Source: Bernardetia sp. MNP-M8
Lineage (GTDB): Bacteria; Bacteroidota; Bacteroidia; Cytophagales; Bernardetiaceae
Direction of reading: 5' to 3'
Assembly (NCBI RefSeq): GCF_037126285.1
Contig: NZ_CP147012.1
Coordinates: forward strand, 2,812,001 to 2,876,000
Length of the DNA: 64,000 nt
A program made the translations under genes and the position numbers. The notes under the pieces were generated by a model, which worked only from the letters and a program-made list of their open reading frames with translations, did no database searches and had not been told where the DNA came from. Position 1 is the first letter of the stretch, and every line of letters begins with the position of its first letter. Positions 17,743 through 27,180 of this stretch are shown piece after piece.

Positions 17743-18645
17743 TTAGAAATACCCTTCTTTTTTACGATCTTCCATAGCTGCTTCCGAACGCAAATCATCT
17801 GCTCTTCCTGCTCGTTCAGTCAGACGCATGGCTGCAACTTCAGTCACTATTTCAGAAATAGTAGAAGCAGGAGATTCTATTGCTCCTGTACAAGTAGCAT
17901 CACCTAATGTGCGAAAACGTACTTTCATCATTTTCTTTTCTTCCTCTGGGCGAAGTTCCATAAAATCTGTAACTCCCATAATTACACCATCTCTGACAAA
18001 ACACTCTCTTTGATGAGTAAAATAAAGTGAAGGAAGTTCTAAATTTTCTCGTTCTATATATTGCCAAACATCTAATTCTGTCCAATTGGAAAGAGAAAAT
18101 ATTCTAAAGTTCTCATCGTATTGTTTTTTTCCATTAAATAAATTCCATAACTCTGGACGTTGATTCTTTGGATTCCACTCTCCAAAACTATCTCTATGGG
18201 AAAAAAAACGCTCCTTTGCTCTTGCTTTTTCTTCATCTCTTCTTCCCCCTCCAAAACAGGCATCAAGTTTTAATTCTTCAATGGCATCTAAAAGCGTAAT
18301 ACTCTGTAATTTATTTCTACTTGCATTATAACCTGTTTCTTCTTTTGCTTTTCCTTGATTAATAGAATCTTGAACATAGCGCACAATGAGTTTAGTATTT
18401 GTTTTCTTGACTAAATAATCTCTAAAATCAATCGCTTCTGTAAAATTATGTCCTGTATCGATGTGCAATAATGGAAATGGAATTTGGGCAGGATAAAATG
18501 CTTTACGAGCTAAATGAAGAAGTGTAATTGAATCTTTTCCTCCTGAAAAAAGCAATGCTATATTTTCAAATTGAGCAACTGTTTCACGCATTATATAAAT
18601 TGCTTCTGCTTCAAGTTGGTCAAGGTGAGAAAAGTTATAATTCAT
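17743..18645 (-). CDS. cysD: Sulfate adenylyltransferase subunit 2
   Basis: Catalytic subunit that makes adenosine 5'-phosphosulfate from ATP and sulfate, normally with the GTPase CysN. The 300-aa protein shows the PP-loop FSGGKDSITLLHL, the GGGRRDEEKARAKERFFS segment, SNWTELDVWQYI and the C-terminal DRKKEGYF ending typical of CysD. In most genomes cysN follows directly; here a terminator and a convergent gene follow instead. The gene begins 26 bases after the stop codon of the polysaccharide exporter ATPase and is probably co-transcribed with it, so APS may feed sulfation of the exported glycan. That link is inference; CysN must be encoded elsewhere. Confidence 0.93.
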   Translation of the reverse strand: MNYNFSHLDQLEAEAIYIMRETVAQFENIALLFSGGKDSITLLHLARKAFYPAQIPFPLLHIDTGHNFTEAIDFRDYLVKKTNTKLIVRYVQDSINQGKAKEETGYNASRNKLQSITLLDAIEELKLDACFGGGRRDEEKARAKERFFSHRDSFGEWNPKNQRPELWNLFNGKKQYDENFRIFSLSNWTELDVWQYIERENLELPSLYFTHQRECFVRDGVIMGVTDFMELRPEEEKKMMKVRFRTLGDATCTGAIESPASTISEIVTEVAAMRLTERAGRADDLRSEAAMEDRKKEGYF

Positions 18646-18671
18646 TGTAAGAAAATTAAAATGAGATTAAA

Positions 18672-19943
18672 TTAGTTTGCTGCGATAACATGTGCGTTGA
18701 TGTCAAAAAAGCCGTATGGAGCTGCTGGATTATAAGCCAACTCATCTTCATCTTTATTAGTAGAAATTTGAAGGGGAGGTAAAATAGCATCTACCACATC
18801 AAAAAACTTTTCAGGAGTTTCTCCTAGCCAAAAATACATATCGTATTCTCCTGCACGAAAAGGTGTATTTTCTAGTACAATAGAAAACGAAATGGTATAG
18901 TCTTTTTCATTTGGACGAAGAAAGACAGAAACATCTTGTTTTCTTGTATTGGTTATAATTTCTCCAGTAGGAGACTTGAAAATAAAAGATGCAAAAAGCA
19001 AAGATAAAGGTTCATTAATTTTGACTTCAAAGTTAAATTTAATATCCTGTCCACTCAAAAAATTAGGTGATTCGATGTTGTTTGTATCAGTAATTACAAT
19101 TTTACTAAAACGAGCATTTCCATTTCCTCTTCTGTTCAGACTATTATGGATTTCACTATTTTCATCAAAAACTTGATCGTGCATAGAAGATAAATAGTTA
19201 TTGATTACTTCACTTGTTGAGCCTGTCTGTTTAATTTGTCCTTTATCTAACCAAATTCCTTTATTACAAAGACTTCTAACAAATGTTGTGTTATGACTAA
19301 CAAATAAAATAGTTCTGCCTTGACTAGAAACCTCTCCCATTTTGCCCAAACATTTTTTCTGAAATTTACTATCTCCTACTGCCAATACTTCATCTACAAT
19401 CAAAATTTCGGGTTCTAAGTGTGCAGCTACAGCAAAAGCCAAACGTACATACATGCCTGATGAATAGCGTTTTACAGGAGTATCTAAAAACTTTTCTATT
19501 TCAGAAAAATCAACAATTTCATCAAATTTAGATTTAATTTCTTTTCTGCCCATTCCTAAAATAGCCCCATTAAGAAAAATATTTTCTCTACCAGAGAGTT
19601 CTGGATGAAAACCTGTTCCTACTTCCAAAAGACTGGCTATACGTCCTTTGATAGAAATACTACCTGTTGTTGGTTCTGTAATACGGCTCAATACTTTCAA
19701 AAGAGTAGATTTCCCAGCCCCATTACGACCAATAATTCCTACTCTATCTCCTTGTTGTATATCAAAACTAACATCTTTTAATGCCCAAAATTCTGCAAAA
19801 TCATCTTTTTGTTTTTGTTTAGAAAAAACAGATTTTACCTTATCTGTAATTACATCACGTAAAGACTGATAATTTGCTTGTTGGTCATTTCCTATGATAT
19901 ATTTTTTTCCTAAATCTTCTACACGAATAACACTTTGACTCAT
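18672..19943 (-). CDS. Polysaccharide ABC exporter ATPase (Wzt type)
   Basis: The 423-aa protein has an N-terminal ABC ATPase domain with Walker A GRNGAGKST, a Q-loop region, the signature YSSGMYVRLAFA and Walker B ILIVDEVLAVGD, followed by an H-loop (LFVSHN). Residues 270-410 form a beta-rich extension that matches the Wzt C-terminal domain, which in O-antigen exporters recognises the glycan's terminal modification. It energises export of undecaprenyl-linked polysaccharide through the permease encoded just upstream. The extended ATPase predicts that the glycan is capped before export. The glycan biosynthetic genes are not in this neighbourhood. Confidence 0.9.
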   Translation of the reverse strand: MSQSVIRVEDLGKKYIIGNDQQANYQSLRDVITDKVKSVFSKQKQKDDFAEFWALKDVSFDIQQGDRVGIIGRNGAGKSTLLKVLSRITEPTTGSISIKGRIASLLEVGTGFHPELSGRENIFLNGAILGMGRKEIKSKFDEIVDFSEIEKFLDTPVKRYSSGMYVRLAFAVAAHLEPEILIVDEVLAVGDSKFQKKCLGKMGEVSSQGRTILFVSHNTTFVRSLCNKGIWLDKGQIKQTGSTSEVINNYLSSMHDQVFDENSEIHNSLNRRGNGNARFSKIVITDTNNIESPNFLSGQDIKFNFEVKINEPLSLLFASFIFKSPTGEIITNTRKQDVSVFLRPNEKDYTISFSIVLENTPFRAGEYDMYFWLGETPEKFFDVVDAILPPLQISTNKDEDELAYNPAAPYGFFDINAHVIAAN

Positions 19944-20057
19944 TTTAATTTTGATTTTAAGAACATAAATTCTTTGATTCGTTTGATTCTACGCCTATTT
20001 TTGTAAGATAAAAATGTATGTGTAGATTAATTCTGATGTACAAAATCTGACTTTAAT

Positions 20058-20945
20058 TTAAATTACATCTGCAAATGTTTTTTCTGTTTTTCGGAAATAA
20101 TAAATTGCATAAGTCAAAATAAGTAAACACATAAGAATAGAAACACTAAACATACTCCAGTTCATCTGAGCATTACCAATAATAGACCAACGAAAACCAT
20201 CAATAACTCCTACCATTGGATTAAGAGCATAAAGAGTAACCAGATAATCAGTTAGCCAAGCCAGATCCATTTCTATCATTTTTTTGCCTAGCTTCTCATA
20301 AACAATATTGCTACTAAATCCAACAGGAGAAACATAAACTCCAAACTGAATAATAAAAGGAATAATATACCTAAAATCTCTGTATTTTACATTCATAGCT
20401 GTCAGTAAAAGTCCTACACCAAAAGCAGCCAAAAATGCAACAAGTAAAAATAAAGGTAGAAAAATGATTTTCCAACTTGGAACATACTGATAAACAGCCA
20501 TCAGAATGAGTAGAAGAACAAATGAAATCAGAAAATCTACACAAGCTGTAATAATGGAGGCTGTTGGAATAATCAAGCGAGGAAAATAAACTTTAGAAAT
20601 TAGATTAGCACTACTAACCAAACTATTACTACTTTCTGAAAGTGCATTAGCAAAAAATTGCCAAGGTAAAAGACCTACATAAACCATAACTGCATAAGGA
20701 GCATTTCCCTCAGAAGGAAGACCAGCCACACCACTAAAAACAATTGTAAATATTATCATAGTAAGAAGTGGACGAATCACACTCCAAGCAACACCCAAAA
20801 CAGTTTGTTTATAACGAACCTTTAAATCTCTCCAAGTTAGGATATAAAAAAGCTCTCTGTATCGCCAAAGATCTTTCCAATAATTCCCTTCTGTCTGACC
20901 TGCTTTAATAAATAAATCGTAATCTGAGGAGTCGTTTTTTTTCAC
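20058..20945 (-). CDS. Polysaccharide ABC exporter permease (Wzm/TagG type)
   Basis: The 295-aa inner-membrane protein has a cytosolic N-terminus with an amphipathic stretch (LWRYRELFYILTWRDLKVRYKQTVLGVAW, the typical ABC2_membrane opening), then six hydrophobic segments. It is the channel partner of the Wzt-like ATPase encoded 114 bases downstream. The RDLKVRYKQ..LG..W motif is the hallmark of O-antigen, teichoic acid and capsule exporters. A candidate promoter lies about 110 bases upstream. Confidence 0.9.
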   Translation of the reverse strand: MKKNDSSDYDLFIKAGQTEGNYWKDLWRYRELFYILTWRDLKVRYKQTVLGVAWSVIRPLLTMIIFTIVFSGVAGLPSEGNAPYAVMVYVGLLPWQFFANALSESSNSLVSSANLISKVYFPRLIIPTASIITACVDFLISFVLLLILMAVYQYVPSWKIIFLPLFLLVAFLAAFGVGLLLTAMNVKYRDFRYIIPFIIQFGVYVSPVGFSSNIVYEKLGKKMIEMDLAWLTDYLVTLYALNPMVGVIDGFRWSIIGNAQMNWSMFSVSILMCLLILTYAIYYFRKTEKTFADVI

Positions 20946-21053
20946 AAGAAATATATAAAAGGATAAATGAAAGAGTTTGATAGACTCTTGTTAAAAACAC
21001 TAAAAATAGATGAAGAACAATTTCATTATATGAATTATCTCAAAAATAGATTG

Positions 21054-21061
21054 CAAATATA
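21054..21061 (-). promoter_or_regulatory. TAnnTTTG -7 element for the exporter-cysD operon
   Basis: The minus strand reads TATATTTG, about 110 bases before the permease start codon. The -33 element is not clear. Confidence 0.38.
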
Positions 21062-21667
21062 CAAAGGTTGATTGAAAATAGTAATAATTCAGAAAAATCA
21101 ATTTTATTTTCCACCTTCTCCAATTATGAAAAATTATTGAACAAAGTAACTAGAAAGACATTATATACGTATAGAAATTAATTAATCTTTTCTGAAAAAA
21201 AGATGGTTTTTTGATTTAATTCTTAATGATATAGATATACTAATTTTAAAACAGATCAATTTTATCTCACTTTTTTATCGAAAAAATAATTTTTGTCTAT
21301 AATTTTTAGTATTTTTGGGTTCAAATTTATTTTTGATCAATTTTTAATAAAAATTCCAAAAAGAAATAAAATGTTTTGGGAAAATCATTCTGATATAAAA
21401 ACGAACTATTTCGTGTTTTGATGAAATTTTCTTGAAAAATCTTTTTAAGAGTAAAAACAAAGTGTAAAAACAGCAATTATTTTTTATTCAGAACAAATTT
21501 TTATTACTTTATTTTTTTATGTAAATTAACCTATTAATCTACTGTATTTCTTGCTCTATTTGACTTGTCAGCCAATAATCAAACATGGTTAGATAAGTTG
21601 AATTTGTATAGAAATAGAGACAAAATAGAATTCAATAGCTTTATTCATTCAAAATAAGTGAATAAAA

Positions 21668-21700
21668 TTTGCGAAAAATCAAAAAAAATGCTTTCCTTTG
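21668..21700 (+). promoter_or_regulatory. Candidate promoter of the beta-barrel gene
   Basis: TTTG at 21668-21671 and TTCCTTTG at 21693-21700 (one mismatch to TAnnTTTG) are 21 bases apart, about 80 bases before the start codon. Confidence 0.38.
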
Positions 21701-21779
21701 CAGCAAAGTTTTCTATTTTGGAGAAAATTTATTTTTTTCGAACAAAATCCGTTATCTTACAACAACAACCTTTTAAATT

Positions 21780-22511
21780 ATGAAAGTACCCTTTAACATT
21801 GAATTCTCTTTGAAACGTTCAATCCGTGCTATCGCTACTGCAGTATGTGCAGTTGTATTAACTTCAGGCGCAGCCTTCGCTCAAGACGGAGCTGGCGAAA
21901 CTGAATCTAAACTTATGGTCGGCTTTAAAGCTGGTTTTAATCTTGCTGATATTCGTATTGGTGCTGATACAGAGTATTGGCAAGGACAAGAGGGAGCTGG
22001 AAAAAACTTCGGTCCTCAAATCCATGCATTTGGTCGTTATAACTTTACTAAATGGGTAGGTGCAGAATTGGAATTAGGCTGGACTCAAAATGCCTTCACT
22101 ACTTTCACTGATAAAACAACTACTTACCGTACAAACAATTTTCAAGCAAATGCTTTATTGAACGTACGTATTCCTGTTCTTTCTGTATATCACCCACGTA
22201 TTTACATTGGACCTTCTTACAACTACAATGCTTATACATATAGCCGTACAACAAGTAACGTATATGGATACAATGTTGATCAAACATATGATGTAACAAA
22301 CAGCTTTGCACCTCATGATATTGGTGCGATAGTAGGTTTAGGTTTACAGTTTGATGTAAAATTTGCTACTTTATTAGTTGATGCTCGTTACCGTCACGGA
22401 TTCTCAAAATCTGTACGTAGAGCAGGTGATATTACTAGTGTTACTCCATTAGTTCGTCAGGCAAGTTTTAGTGATGTTGCTTTTATGGTAGGTTTAGGTT
22501 TTGGTCTATAA
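21780..22511 (+). CDS. Outer-membrane beta-barrel protein, probably abundant
   Basis: The 243-aa protein has a long N-terminal region with a signal peptide ending GAAFAQ, then KLMVGFKAGFNLADIRIG, the usual entry strand of the Bacteroidota porin-like barrel family. Repeated amphipathic strands follow (RYNFTKWVGAELELGW, YHPRIYIGPSYNYN) and the protein ends in FMVGLGFGL. Codons are strongly biased to CGT, GCT, GGT and AAC, unlike the neighbours, which suggests high expression. Gene order is isolated, with a long upstream region and a terminator. The transported substrate, if any, is unknown. Confidence 0.82.
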   Translation: MKVPFNIEFSLKRSIRAIATAVCAVVLTSGAAFAQDGAGETESKLMVGFKAGFNLADIRIGADTEYWQGQEGAGKNFGPQIHAFGRYNFTKWVGAELELGWTQNAFTTFTDKTTTYRTNNFQANALLNVRIPVLSVYHPRIYIGPSYNYNAYTYSRTTSNVYGYNVDQTYDVTNSFAPHDIGAIVGLGLQFDVKFATLLVDARYRHGFSKSVRRAGDITSVTPLVRQASFSDVAFMVGLGFGL

Positions 22512-22556
22512 TCTAACCATTTATATCAGATTGATATAACAATAAGAATTTATAAA

Positions 22557-22587
22557 AATCCTGTTTGAGTAATCAGACAGGATTTTT
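22557..22587 (+). terminator. Terminator after the beta-barrel gene
   Basis: AATCCTGTTTGA (22557-22568) pairs with TCAGACAGGATT (22573-22584) with one wobble, followed by a T run. Confidence 0.85.
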
Positions 22588-22647
22588 TGTGTTATATAAA
22601 ATTAGCTAAAGAAGGTTTATACTCAAATATATGCTATATAATTTTTA

Positions 22648-22655
22648 TATCTTTG
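22648..22655 (+). promoter_or_regulatory. TAnnTTTG -7 element upstream of the acyl-CoA reductase
   Basis: TATCTTTG matches the consensus and lies 43 bases before the ATG. No clear -33 element is seen. Confidence 0.48.
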
Positions 22656-22698
22656 TAAACTATTTCAAATTTATACAAATTATTTTTCTGTATTAGTA

Positions 22699-23733
22699 AT
22701 GACACTTTCTCATCGTAAAGCTGCTTTAATCGCACTTGGTAATTTTATAGACTCTCTTTCAAAAGAAGAAAAACAACCTATTTTTCATCAAGCCTATATT
22801 CATAATAATTGGTTTACACCTGAAAATACAGAGTTTGCATTAGCTTCTATTCGCAGCATGCTTACAAAAGAAAGTTTAGAGGGTTGGCTCAAAGACTATG
22901 ATACCGATAAATTAAATAAAATAGGAGTAGATTTTCCTGCAAAAAATATAGGATTAATACCAGCAGGCAACATTCCTTTTGTAGGTTTTCATGATATTCT
23001 GTCTGTACTTTTGAGTGGACATAAAATATGGATAAAGCCAAGTCAAAAAGATACAATTCTGATAGAAAGTTTAATAGAATGGGCTTTCGAAGTAGAACCA
23101 AAATTTAAAGACTATATTTCTCTTCGTCCAAATCTAAAAGGTGCTGATGCCTACATTGCAACAGGAAGTAATAATACTGCACGTTACTTTGAGTATTATT
23201 TTGGAAAATATCCAAGTATTATCCGTAAAAATCGTTCATCGGTTGCTATTATAAAAGGAGATGAAACTGGGGAAGAGTTAGAACGTTTATCAATAGATAT
23301 CTTTCAATATTTTGGTTTAGGCTGTCGCAATGTATCAAAGTTATATGTGCCAGAAGGGTATGATTTTGGAAAGCTATTAGATACTGTTTATTTACAATGG
23401 AATTCTATGAAAAATCACAATAAATATGCTAATAATTATGATTATTACAAGGCTATTTATTTAATGGAACAGATTCATCACTTTGATGCCTTCAATATTC
23501 TGCTTACAAAAGATACTTCTATTTCTTCGCCTACTGGAGTTTTGTATTACGAAGTTTATCAAGAAATAGAAGAAGTAAATCAAACCATAAGAGAAAAAGA
23601 AGAGCAAATACAGGTAGTGGCTTCTGCAAATGCTTGGTTTGAAAACAGTATTGATTTTGGTCAAGCACAACATCCTAAAGTGTCAGATTATGCTGATGGT
23701 GTAGATACAATGGATTTTTTAATAAAATTATAA
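22699..23733 (+). CDS. Acyl-CoA reductase (LuxC-like)
   Basis: Members of the LuxC/acyl-CoA reductase family reduce fatty acyl-CoA or acyl-ACP to aldehyde with NADPH, through an acyl-cysteine intermediate. The 344-aa protein shows the family's NIGLIPAGNIPFVGFHDILSVLLSGH segment, a GSNNTARYFEYYFGKYPSIIRKNRSSVAI nucleotide-binding stretch, and the presumed nucleophile Cys at residue 209 in FGLGCRNVSK. It is shorter than LuxC (about 480 aa), as is usual in Bacteroidota. No lux or fatty-acid operon is adjacent, so the substrate is unknown. Confidence 0.82.
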   Translation: MTLSHRKAALIALGNFIDSLSKEEKQPIFHQAYIHNNWFTPENTEFALASIRSMLTKESLEGWLKDYDTDKLNKIGVDFPAKNIGLIPAGNIPFVGFHDILSVLLSGHKIWIKPSQKDTILIESLIEWAFEVEPKFKDYISLRPNLKGADAYIATGSNNTARYFEYYFGKYPSIIRKNRSSVAIIKGDETGEELERLSIDIFQYFGLGCRNVSKLYVPEGYDFGKLLDTVYLQWNSMKNHNKYANNYDYYKAIYLMEQIHHFDAFNILLTKDTSISSPTGVLYYEVYQEIEEVNQTIREKEEQIQVVASANAWFENSIDFGQAQHPKVSDYADGVDTMDFLIKL

Positions 23734-23763
23734 TAATAAGATAGTTTAATATAAAAATACTTA

Positions 23764-23771
23764 TATTTTTG
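23764..23771 (+). promoter_or_regulatory. TAnnTTTG -7 element upstream of the DUF3298 pair
   Basis: TATTTTTG matches the consensus, about 175 bases before the next start codon, implying a long leader. Confidence 0.38.
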
Positions 23772-23946
23772 TCTTACGTGTTTTAAATAACTTTTTTTTG
23801 TGAGAGTATAAGAGTAATATTAATCATGTCTAAGTCTAAAATTTTAATAAAATCTTTAAATATTTTCCAAATAAAATTTAAGTATTATAATAAACTGCTA
23901 CACAAACATTTCATATACTAATTCAAACCCTATTATTTTACTTTTT

Positions 23947-25089
23947 ATGAAAAAAGAAAAATTAATTATCTCGTTTATTCATTTTTTATTTATTGTTTTA
24001 TTTGTATTTTATTCTTCCCTACTCTTTGCTCAAAAACCACAAACCTCTACAAATACAGATTATTGTCATTTTAAAGGCACAATAAATGGAAATTTATCTA
24101 TCATAATGGATTTAATCCAAAATGGAGATTCTTATTCAGGAAGCTATTATTACACAAAATACAATTTACCAATAAATTTGGAAGGCAAAGTTAATGATAA
24201 AGGTGAACTAGAATTATTTACAATGGATAGTGAAGGGAAAAAAACAGAATTTATAACAGGAAAGATAAATCAAAATACTTTTGTTGGAAATTGGAAAAAT
24301 CAAGACAAAACCAAAACACTACCTATTTCTTTAGTAGAAGATTATTCAAAAAGTATTGCGTTTGATTTTGTTGCTATAAAAGACAGTGTAAAGTTATTCA
24401 AAAATAGAAAAGATACACCTCAAGCTACTTTTTCAGATATAATTGTAGAAGTAAAACAAGTCCCACAAGGAAGTAGTTTAGCCAAAATCAAAGAACTTCT
24501 AATAAAACATCAATCAGTACAGAATGAATCATCTTCCCAAACAGCTAAACAAATAATTGAAAATAATAAAAAATCATTCTTTAAAGAGTATTTGGAAGTA
24601 AATAAAGACCAAAATGAAGACTACTTATATGCAGCAAATTGGATCAATCAAAGTGATGTAGAAGTCGTTTTTAATGATAATTATTTTGCTACTATTGCAT
24701 TTTCTAATTATCAATATTTAGGAGGAGCGCATGGAATGTTTGGAGAAACCTATCTTGTTATCGATACAAAAAGTGGTAAAGAATTAAAGTTGAGTGATAT
24801 TTTTGACAAAAAAAATCTTGCCATTTTAGAAAAAAGAATGATAAAAAAAGCCTACGCATATACAGGCTTTGAAAATCCTGTTTCATTACAAGATGCTGGT
24901 TATTTAGTAGAGAAAATAGAAGTTACAGATAATTTTTCATTGACAGCCAAAGGAATAACTTTTGTTTATCAACCTTATGAAATTGCACCGTATGCAGCAG
25001 GAATGCCTGCTTTTTTGTTTACTTGGGAAGAATTAAAAGAGCTTATTAAATCAGATTCTCCTGTAAATTTATTACTTAAGAAGCAATAA
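23947..25089 (+). CDS. Secreted DUF3298-domain protein
   Basis: The 380-aa protein has a signal peptide (hydrophobic residues 7-28, then FAQ). Residues 35-120 form a beta-rich domain with HFKGTINGNLSIIMDL and YSGSYYYTKYNLPINLEG repeats, like a small lipocalin-type domain seen before DUF3298 proteins. Residues 240-370 match DUF3298 (FSNYQYLGGAHGMFGETYLVIDTKSGKELKLSDIF), a fold shared with the extracellular part of anti-sigma factor RsiV. There is no transmembrane helix or anti-sigma domain, so it is probably periplasmic. It is followed by a lipoprotein paralogue. Confidence 0.75.
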   Translation: MKKEKLIISFIHFLFIVLFVFYSSLLFAQKPQTSTNTDYCHFKGTINGNLSIIMDLIQNGDSYSGSYYYTKYNLPINLEGKVNDKGELELFTMDSEGKKTEFITGKINQNTFVGNWKNQDKTKTLPISLVEDYSKSIAFDFVAIKDSVKLFKNRKDTPQATFSDIIVEVKQVPQGSSLAKIKELLIKHQSVQNESSSQTAKQIIENNKKSFFKEYLEVNKDQNEDYLYAANWINQSDVEVVFNDNYFATIAFSNYQYLGGAHGMFGETYLVIDTKSGKELKLSDIFDKKNLAILEKRMIKKAYAYTGFENPVSLQDAGYLVEKIEVTDNFSLTAKGITFVYQPYEIAPYAAGMPAFLFTWEELKELIKSDSPVNLLLKKQ

Positions 25090-25154
25090 AACGAATTATT
25101 TTTGAGTATTTTGGAGGGATTAAAATTTCTTTACACTTACTTACTCCTATAATT

Positions 25155-26024
25155 ATGAAAAAAAATAATTCTTTGCTTGTTTTCTCATGTCTTGCTGTTT
25201 TTCTCTTTGCTTCTTGTGGTGGAAACACAAATGCTAAAGCAGAGGAAAATAATGTTGATTCTGTTACAACACAAACAAATCAGAATATCGAAACAGATAA
25301 TAGTATCAAAAAAATAGCTTTTGAAATCTTTGCAGATAGTGGAACAATCGAACTTGCAGCAGGAGAAGAGGATTCGCCTTCAGCTCTGTTCAAAGAAGAG
25401 ATTTTGGTAGTTACAGAAGTGCCTAGTCAGACTAATTTGGAAGAAATTCAAGCTATTTTACAGAAAAAACAGAATTATAGTGGAGATGCAAAACAAGCCT
25501 TAGCCAAAAAGAAAAGAGAATATTTGGAAGGCTATGTAGATGCAAATTCAGAAGAGGTAATAGGAATGTCAGCAGAGTGGGACAGAGATTTATCAGTCCA
25601 AGTAATTTTTAATGATGATGATTTTACTACCATTGGTTTTTACCTTGATGAATATGGAGGTGGAGCGCATTCTTATTCTATGGCTTCTTTCGTGATTTTG
25701 GATTTGAAAAATAGTAAGCAAATTACTTTGTCTGATATTTTTGATGAAAAAGGACTTGTTTTACTCAAACAAAAAATGTTAGATAGGGCTTTAGAAATAG
25801 CAAAGAATAATAATGCATCTTCTTTAGAAGAGTATGATTTTTTTGTAGATGCAATTGAGCCAACTGAAAGTTTTACAATTACAGAAACTGGTATTGAATT
25901 TTCTTATGACCGTGGGGAAATAAGACCTTATAGCAGTCCTGCACCGTCTTTTTCCTTTAAGTGGAATGAAATAAAAGATATTATCAAAACTGAAGCTTCG
26001 GTTCGTTCTTTGATTGTAGAATAA
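25155..26024 (+). CDS. DUF3298-domain lipoprotein
   Basis: The 289-aa protein carries a lipoprotein signal (LFASC lipobox, Cys at residue 21) followed by a polar, acidic linker. Its C-terminal half parallels the preceding gene product (FYLDEYGGGAHSYSMASFVILDLKNSKQITLSDIFDEKGL against the equivalent stretch), so the two arose by duplication. It lacks the first beta domain of its neighbour and is probably anchored in the outer or inner membrane. The gene begins 65 bases after the previous stop, likely in the same transcript, and is followed by a terminator. Function unknown. Confidence 0.78.
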   Translation: MKKNNSLLVFSCLAVFLFASCGGNTNAKAEENNVDSVTTQTNQNIETDNSIKKIAFEIFADSGTIELAAGEEDSPSALFKEEILVVTEVPSQTNLEEIQAILQKKQNYSGDAKQALAKKKREYLEGYVDANSEEVIGMSAEWDRDLSVQVIFNDDDFTTIGFYLDEYGGGAHSYSMASFVILDLKNSKQITLSDIFDEKGLVLLKQKMLDRALEIAKNNNASSLEEYDFFVDAIEPTESFTITETGIEFSYDRGEIRPYSSPAPSFSFKWNEIKDIIKTEASVRSLIVE

Positions 26025-26044
26025 ATTAAAATATCATCTTTGAT

Positions 26045-26088
26045 AAATCCTTTTTTTGAAAATTCTTCTTTCAAGAAAAGGATTTTTT
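26045..26088 (+). terminator. Terminator after the DUF3298 pair
   Basis: AAATCCTTTT (26045-26054) pairs with AAAAGGATTT (26076-26085), with further TTGAA/TTCAA pairing and a T run. Confidence 0.82.
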
Positions 26089-26151
26089 ATTTTAATCAAT
26101 TAAGATTGATATTTGTATGATTTAGGCAAACACAGATAAAATCAATTAGTA

Positions 26152-27174
26152 ATGAATAAAAGTCAATTTATAGACGGAATAATTTACCTCAAAACGCTTA
26201 CTTTCAGACGTTTTTGGAATGGTGTTTTGCTATTGTTTAGTTATTACCTTTCCAAAATCACAAAGAAAAACTATCAAAAAGGATTTCCGATAAGTATCGC
26301 CTTTGAGCCTACAACAACTTGTAATCTGAAATGTCCTCATTGTCCGTCTGGACTTAGACAATTTTCTCGTCCTACTGGAAATGCTACAAATGCTATTTTT
26401 GAAAAATTATTAAATGAAGTTTCGCCTTATCTGACCTATCTTATTTTTTATTTTCAAGGAGAACCGTATATCAATAAACACTTTTTGGATTGGGTAAAAC
26501 TAGCCAACGAAAAAAATATCTACACAGCTACTTCGACAAATGCTCATTATCTGACAGAAGACGTAGCAGAAAAAACGGTTCTTTCAGGTCTTTCTAGGCT
26601 TATTATTTCTTTAGATGGCGCAAATCAAGAAACCTATCAAAAATATAGAATTGGAGGAAATATCGATAAAGTTTGGAAGGGAATTGAAAATGTAGTTGCT
26701 TTTAAGAAAAAACACAAAAGCAAAACGCCTTTTATTATGCTTCAATTTATTGTCTTCAAACACAACGAACACGAAATCGAACAAATAAAAGCAATAGGAA
26801 AAGAATTAGGAATCGATAAAGTGGCAATAAAGACAGCACAGATTTATGACTATGAAAATCAAGCTGATTTTATTCCAGAAAATTCAACATATAGCCGTTA
26901 TAAAAAGGAAGAAGGTAAAGTAACTCTAAAGAATAAGCTAGAAAATAGCTGTTGGAAAATGTGGCATTCTTGTGTCATTACATGGGACGGAAAAGTAGTT
27001 CCTTGTTGTTTTGATAAAGATGCAACCCATCATCTGGGCGACTTAGAGAAATATTCTTTTAATGAAATTTGGCAAAATGAAACCTATGCAGCCTTTAGAA
27101 ATTCATTATTACAATCAAGAAAAGAAATTGAAATTTGTAAAAACTGTACCGAAGGAACGAAGGTTTGGGCATAA
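26152..27174 (+). CDS. Radical SAM / SPASM-domain protein
   Basis: The 340-aa protein contains the radical SAM cluster motif CNLKCPHC (Cys-x3-Cys-x2-Cys, about residue 58) in EPTTTCNLKCPHCPSG, the FQGEPYINK glycine motif and a SPASM-type C-terminus with several cysteines (CWKMWHSCVITWDGKVVPCCFDKD and ICKNC). It therefore probably binds auxiliary Fe-S clusters. Members of this group modify peptides or act in cofactor or lipid metabolism; the specific reaction cannot be read from the sequence. No peptide substrate or transporter is adjacent. An N-terminal hydrophobic patch (FWNGVLLLFSYYL) suggests membrane association. Confidence 0.85.
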   Translation: MNKSQFIDGIIYLKTLTFRRFWNGVLLLFSYYLSKITKKNYQKGFPISIAFEPTTTCNLKCPHCPSGLRQFSRPTGNATNAIFEKLLNEVSPYLTYLIFYFQGEPYINKHFLDWVKLANEKNIYTATSTNAHYLTEDVAEKTVLSGLSRLIISLDGANQETYQKYRIGGNIDKVWKGIENVVAFKKKHKSKTPFIMLQFIVFKHNEHEIEQIKAIGKELGIDKVAIKTAQIYDYENQADFIPENSTYSRYKKEEGKVTLKNKLENSCWKMWHSCVITWDGKVVPCCFDKDATHHLGDLEKYSFNEIWQNETYAAFRNSLLQSRKEIEICKNCTEGTKVWA

Positions 27175-27180
27175 AAAAAC

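Larger units (their letters stand above)
20946..21779. other. Long gene-free gap between divergent genes
   Basis: About 830 bases of very AT-rich sequence contain no convincing ORF or large palindrome. Two candidate -7 boxes are noted separately: one facing the exporter operon (21054-21061, minus) and one facing the beta-barrel gene (21693-21700, plus). Confidence 0.55.

Noticed and set aside
26152-27174. The radical SAM/SPASM enzyme as maturase of the GG-leader peptide
   Set aside because: The two genes are 30 kb apart and no precursor, exporter or leader-binding domain is adjacent to the enzyme.
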